This document shows positions 8,547-10,178 of a stretch of 10,178 bases of DNA, in pieces. The notes beneath the pieces are model-generated. The model did not search any database. It saw nothing but the letters and a program-made list of their open reading frames with translations, and was not told the DNA's origin. The position numbers were made by a program, and so were the translations under genes. Numbering within the stretch: position 1 is the stretch's first letter; every line of letters begins with the position of its first letter. The stretch lies in assembly GCA_003990745.1 (NCBI GenBank), contig RBNI01007568.1, positions 1 through 10,178 of the forward strand, read 5' to 3'. This stretch comes from Jimgerdemannia flammicorona. Lineage: Eukaryota > Mucoromycota > Endogonomycetes > Endogonales > Endogonaceae.

Positions 8547-9342
8547 ATTCCTGCCACCCACCAAACCTCAAGATCAAGGAATTACTAAGGTATCTCAGTT
8601 GAGGAAAGGATGTTCCAAGACATCAGAAGAGCCATAAGGACCTGCTCAAGAAGGACTCCTAGTGTCAACCTGGGTACTGCAGATCACTATCACTTTATCC
8701 TCTACTACTGTAAAATGGAAACAAGGATCACCATTGCTACCAAATATCTCCAAATATGGAAGGAGTATGAAATAGGAAACCTCCTCTGCCAGGAGTTCCT
8801 ACAGGCCAGCCCTCAAGAGCTACAAGATACCACTCTCATGGATATATGCAAGGCAAGAATAGCTAAGAAGATCCATCAGATCTTCAGACATGTACTATGG
8901 TCAATCCCCAACTTGGAGTATGTTAGAGTCTCAGATTTCAGAGACCTATCATCTCACCATATCAATGCACTAAAAGCCAGGGTGGCTACAGAAGCCCAGT
9001 CCACTATCACCCTCAATAGTGATGAAGTAGAAGACTTCTGGCACCCCATTCTCCAAGACAACCCAGACCAATTCCTGCAAGGATTAATCTCAGTATTCTA
9101 AGACCCAAGCATCTGAGTTACATAGATCTCCCCAAGACCCCACATTTGTCCCCTATTTTGTAGAAGAGAACCTCATAGATTAGAGAGCCCCTGATTTCCC
9201 TGCCAAACATGATGACATCATTGGTGGTGACGTCATCCTGCATGGCATCAAAGTATGTAAAAACGACAAATTCGTGGATCTCATCTGCTTCAGTGATGAT
9301 GATAATGATGAAGCCCCCATGATTCTGAACTTTCTGCTCTAA
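8547..9342 (+). pseudogene. Unknown protein of the repeat family, copy B, longest surviving frame 8610-9101
   Basis: Alignment with copy A places the ancestral start at 8547, where ATG has become ATT; a TAA at 8586 then breaks the N-terminal part. From ATG 8610 the frame is open for 163 residues (MFQDIRRAIRTCSRR ... FLQGLISVF) to TAA 9099-9101. Downstream, one base out of register, a second segment reads PQDPTFVPYFVEENLID, TAG at 9181, RAPDFPAKHDDIIGGD, then VCKNDKFVDLICF and an acidic SDDDNDE tail ending at TAA 9340-9342. The register change comes from a net 4-base difference from copy A near 9115-9135. If the TAA and TAG are mutations, the ancestral protein was roughly 260-300 residues. Trp, His and acidic residues are frequent; no known domain is recognised and no function is proposed. 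Whether a 163-residue product is made today cannot be told. Confidence 0.6.
9211..9237. repeat. Inverted repeat with CRE-like core TGACGTCA
   Basis: The arms GATGACATCA (9211-9220) and TGACGTCATC (9228-9237) pair at 9 of 10 positions with a 7-base spacer. The right arm contains TGACGTCA (9228-9235), the consensus site of CREB/ATF bZIP factors, and the first CpG after the CpG-free tract. Copy A keeps a similar palindrome at 7234-7260 without the CpG. The arms overlap coding codons for DDI...DVI, which may be the only reason they pair. Confidence 0.45.
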
Positions 9343-9350
9343 GTTCTTTG

Positions 9351-9485
9351 TTACACTAAATAATGCCAGTACCAGTATTTTGATGTAACACTGGATAATA
9401 CCAGTACTGGCATTCTGAGGTGACACGAAATTGTGCCAGCACCAGTATTCTGATGTAATATTGAATTATACCAGCATCCTGAACC
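9351..9485 (+). repeat. 35-bp tandem array at the 3' end of copy B
   Basis: Three full units (9351-9385, 9386-9420, 9421-9455) share the pattern T-A-A-C-A-C-T-x-x-A-T-A-A-T-x-C-C-A-G-T-A-C followed by CATTCTGAtG, and a fourth is partial (from 9456). Each unit has exactly 35 bases. Copy A shows decayed counterparts at the same position, so the array belongs to the element and is not a chance microsatellite. Confidence 0.8.
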
Positions 9486-9534
9486 TGTACAACCATCAGT
9501 GCTGACCCTGGAACTTAGTAGTTTTAGTTATTAG

Positions 9535-9857
9535 ACGGCTCCTTTCTCCGCTACCTTACTGGTCACAAGGTTTGGTAGACAACCTTCCGAGTTCCTTTTC
9601 CACAACTTATACCCCCTCTACCTCGGGTTGGTTTGCTGTACCTGTTGCAGGGCAGTGGGAGGGAGGCAATGGTGATGTGTTGCCCCTTTATCGGTGTCCG
9701 ATCGGTGTCTTCTCCACTTTTTCGTGGTCTCTGGTACCTCTGGCTGCATCTGGGGTGTACCCGTTTTGGTGTGGTGCTTTCTTCCTTTTGCCGTCATCAA
9801 CAAGGTGTCGTCTCTGGTGTGTCATGGGCTGCGTAGGGTGTCGGCCGACCTTGGGCG
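9535..9857. other. Start of G+C-rich, CpG-containing flank, no confident gene
   Basis: Composition switches at ~9535 from A+T-rich to G+C-rich with normal-looking CpG density. Open frames exist on both strands, including a Trp/Cys-rich plus-strand frame from 9572 to 9958, but none resembles a known protein. It may be the 3' continuation of the minus-strand frame to its right after a frameshift, or host sequence. Confidence 0.4.
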
Positions 9858-10178
9858 TCAAGTGCCAGTGTAGGTTACCTGCAGGTTATTCGGTGCCTGT
9901 AGTGGGGCCCTCTGAGCTTTGGCGAGCTTCCCGGCGAGCACGGCGCTGGCGTAGGTGACTGCTTTTTGGGTGGAGTCGGGATGGGAGGGGAGATGGCCGT
10001 CACAGATAGGAGGAAGGGTGATTACGGTGGACCAGTAGGGTGCCAGGCTGGGGGCGGTCATCGGGGCTGGGGCAGGTGCTGCTTCGGTGGGGCCTTTTGA
10101 TTGGTGCGATGCAGTTAGGTGGTAGGTGACACTCTCGGCTTCTTTTGGCGGGTAGCGGGGTGAGGCCCCAGTCGTCAG
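9858..10178 (-). CDS. Partial open frame entering from the right edge, unknown Pro/Ala-rich protein
   Basis: On the minus strand the frame is open for 106 codons from the window edge to TGA at 9858-9860; an ATG lies at 10061, but the frame is open upstream of it too. The peptide is rich in Pro, Ala, Ser and Thr and contains APYWSTVITLPP and KAVTYASAVLAGKLAKAQ. A Y-A-x-A stretch in a Pro/Ala-rich context is common near the N-terminus of Gag and LINE ORF1 proteins, so a second, CpG-rich retroelement is one possibility; a host gene exon is another. A G+C-rich opposite-strand frame overlaps it, so the coding strand is not certain. No domain is recognised. Confidence 0.3.
   Translation of the reverse strand: MTTGASPRYPPKEAESVTYHLTASHQSKGPTEAAPAPAPMTAPSLAPYWSTVITLPPICDGHLPSHPDSTQKAVTYASAVLAGKLAKAQRAPLQAPNNLQVTYTGT

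Larger units (their letters stand above)
5275..9230. other. A+T-rich tract with no CpG dinucleotide
   Basis: Reading every line and line junction, I find the last CpG of the LINE at 5273-5274 and the next at 9231-9232, with none on the 3,956 bases between. C and G are both common in parts of the tract, especially inside the two repeat units, and CpA and TpG are abundant, so low G+C alone does not explain it. The LINE on the left is CpG-poor but not CpG-free, and the right flank beyond 9535 has roughly thirty CpGs in 644 bases. The pattern points to cytosine methylation followed by deamination, or a CpG-preferring RIP-like process. The count was made by eye. Confidence 0.85.
8311..9534 (+). 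repeat. Unclassified gene-bearing repeat, copy B (better preserved)
   Basis: Direct repeat of 6305-7610. Its right end at 9534 ('tagttattag') coincides with the jump from A+T-rich to G+C-rich sequence, so this is probably the true right terminus of the unit. The last ~300 bases regain a few CpGs (9231, 9264, 9272 and 9425), unlike the rest. The leader is 18 bases shorter than in copy A. It contains TATA box, frame 8547-9101, second coding segment to 9342, a CRE-like palindrome and a 35-bp array. Confidence 0.8.

Noticed and set aside
8314..9245. Terminal inverted repeats of a DNA transposon (CAG…ATGACRTCA at both sides)
   Set aside because: Similarity between copies A and B continues about 290 bases beyond the supposed right TIR, so these are not element ends.
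9351..9485. CRISPR array
   Set aside because: The 35-bp units are contiguous with no unique spacers, and the context is eukaryotic repeats.
9572..9958. Plus-strand 128-codon frame, Trp/Cys/Val-rich
   Set aside because: It overlaps the minus-strand frame in G+C-rich sequence, has an odd composition and no family resemblance. Kept only as an alternative to the minus-strand call.

Overview
The window looks like a transposon-dense stretch of a eukaryotic genome, most likely a fungus. This rests on the element types and on transition-biased decay, not on any host gene, so the taxon is an inference. I see no bacterial operon, rRNA or CRISPR array. The window falls into three compartments with sharp edges.

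(1) Positions 1-5330, minus strand: a nearly full-length non-LTR retrotransposon (LINE) of the L1/Tx1-like group with an AP-type endonuclease. ORF1 (5330 to 3297) and ORF2 (3265 to beyond the left edge) are 31 bases apart. Each reads in one continuous frame with no frameshift, but ORF1 has three and ORF2 has three in-frame stop codons. ORF2 shows endonuclease, reverse transcriptase, LINE thumb region and a C-terminal CCHC motif. The frame stays open after the last stop to the window edge. The endonuclease has lost its canonical QET glutamate (it reads QNI), so this copy is a dead relic in at least two ways.

(2) Positions 5331-9534: A+T-rich sequence. By my reading there is no CpG dinucleotide at all between 5275 and 9230. 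It holds two direct copies of an element I do not recognise (A: 6305-7610; B: 8311-9534). Each copy has a TATA box, a short leader, a protein-coding frame of at least 184 codons, a possible second coding segment and a 3' run of ~35-bp tandem units. Copies A and B align without any indel over 555 bases of the frame. Six sense codons in B are stops in A, and each differs by one C-to-T or G-to-A change. Two gene-free intervals (5331-6304 and 7611-8310) separate the units.

(3) Positions 9535-10178: an abrupt return to G+C-rich, CpG-containing sequence. It carries an open frame on the minus strand that runs in from the right edge (10178 to 9858) and looks like a proline/alanine-rich N-terminal region.

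No gene here appears functional. The window reads as a LINE beside a CpG-extinct block of mutated repeats. The two-copy gene-bearing element is the best candidate for something undescribed.
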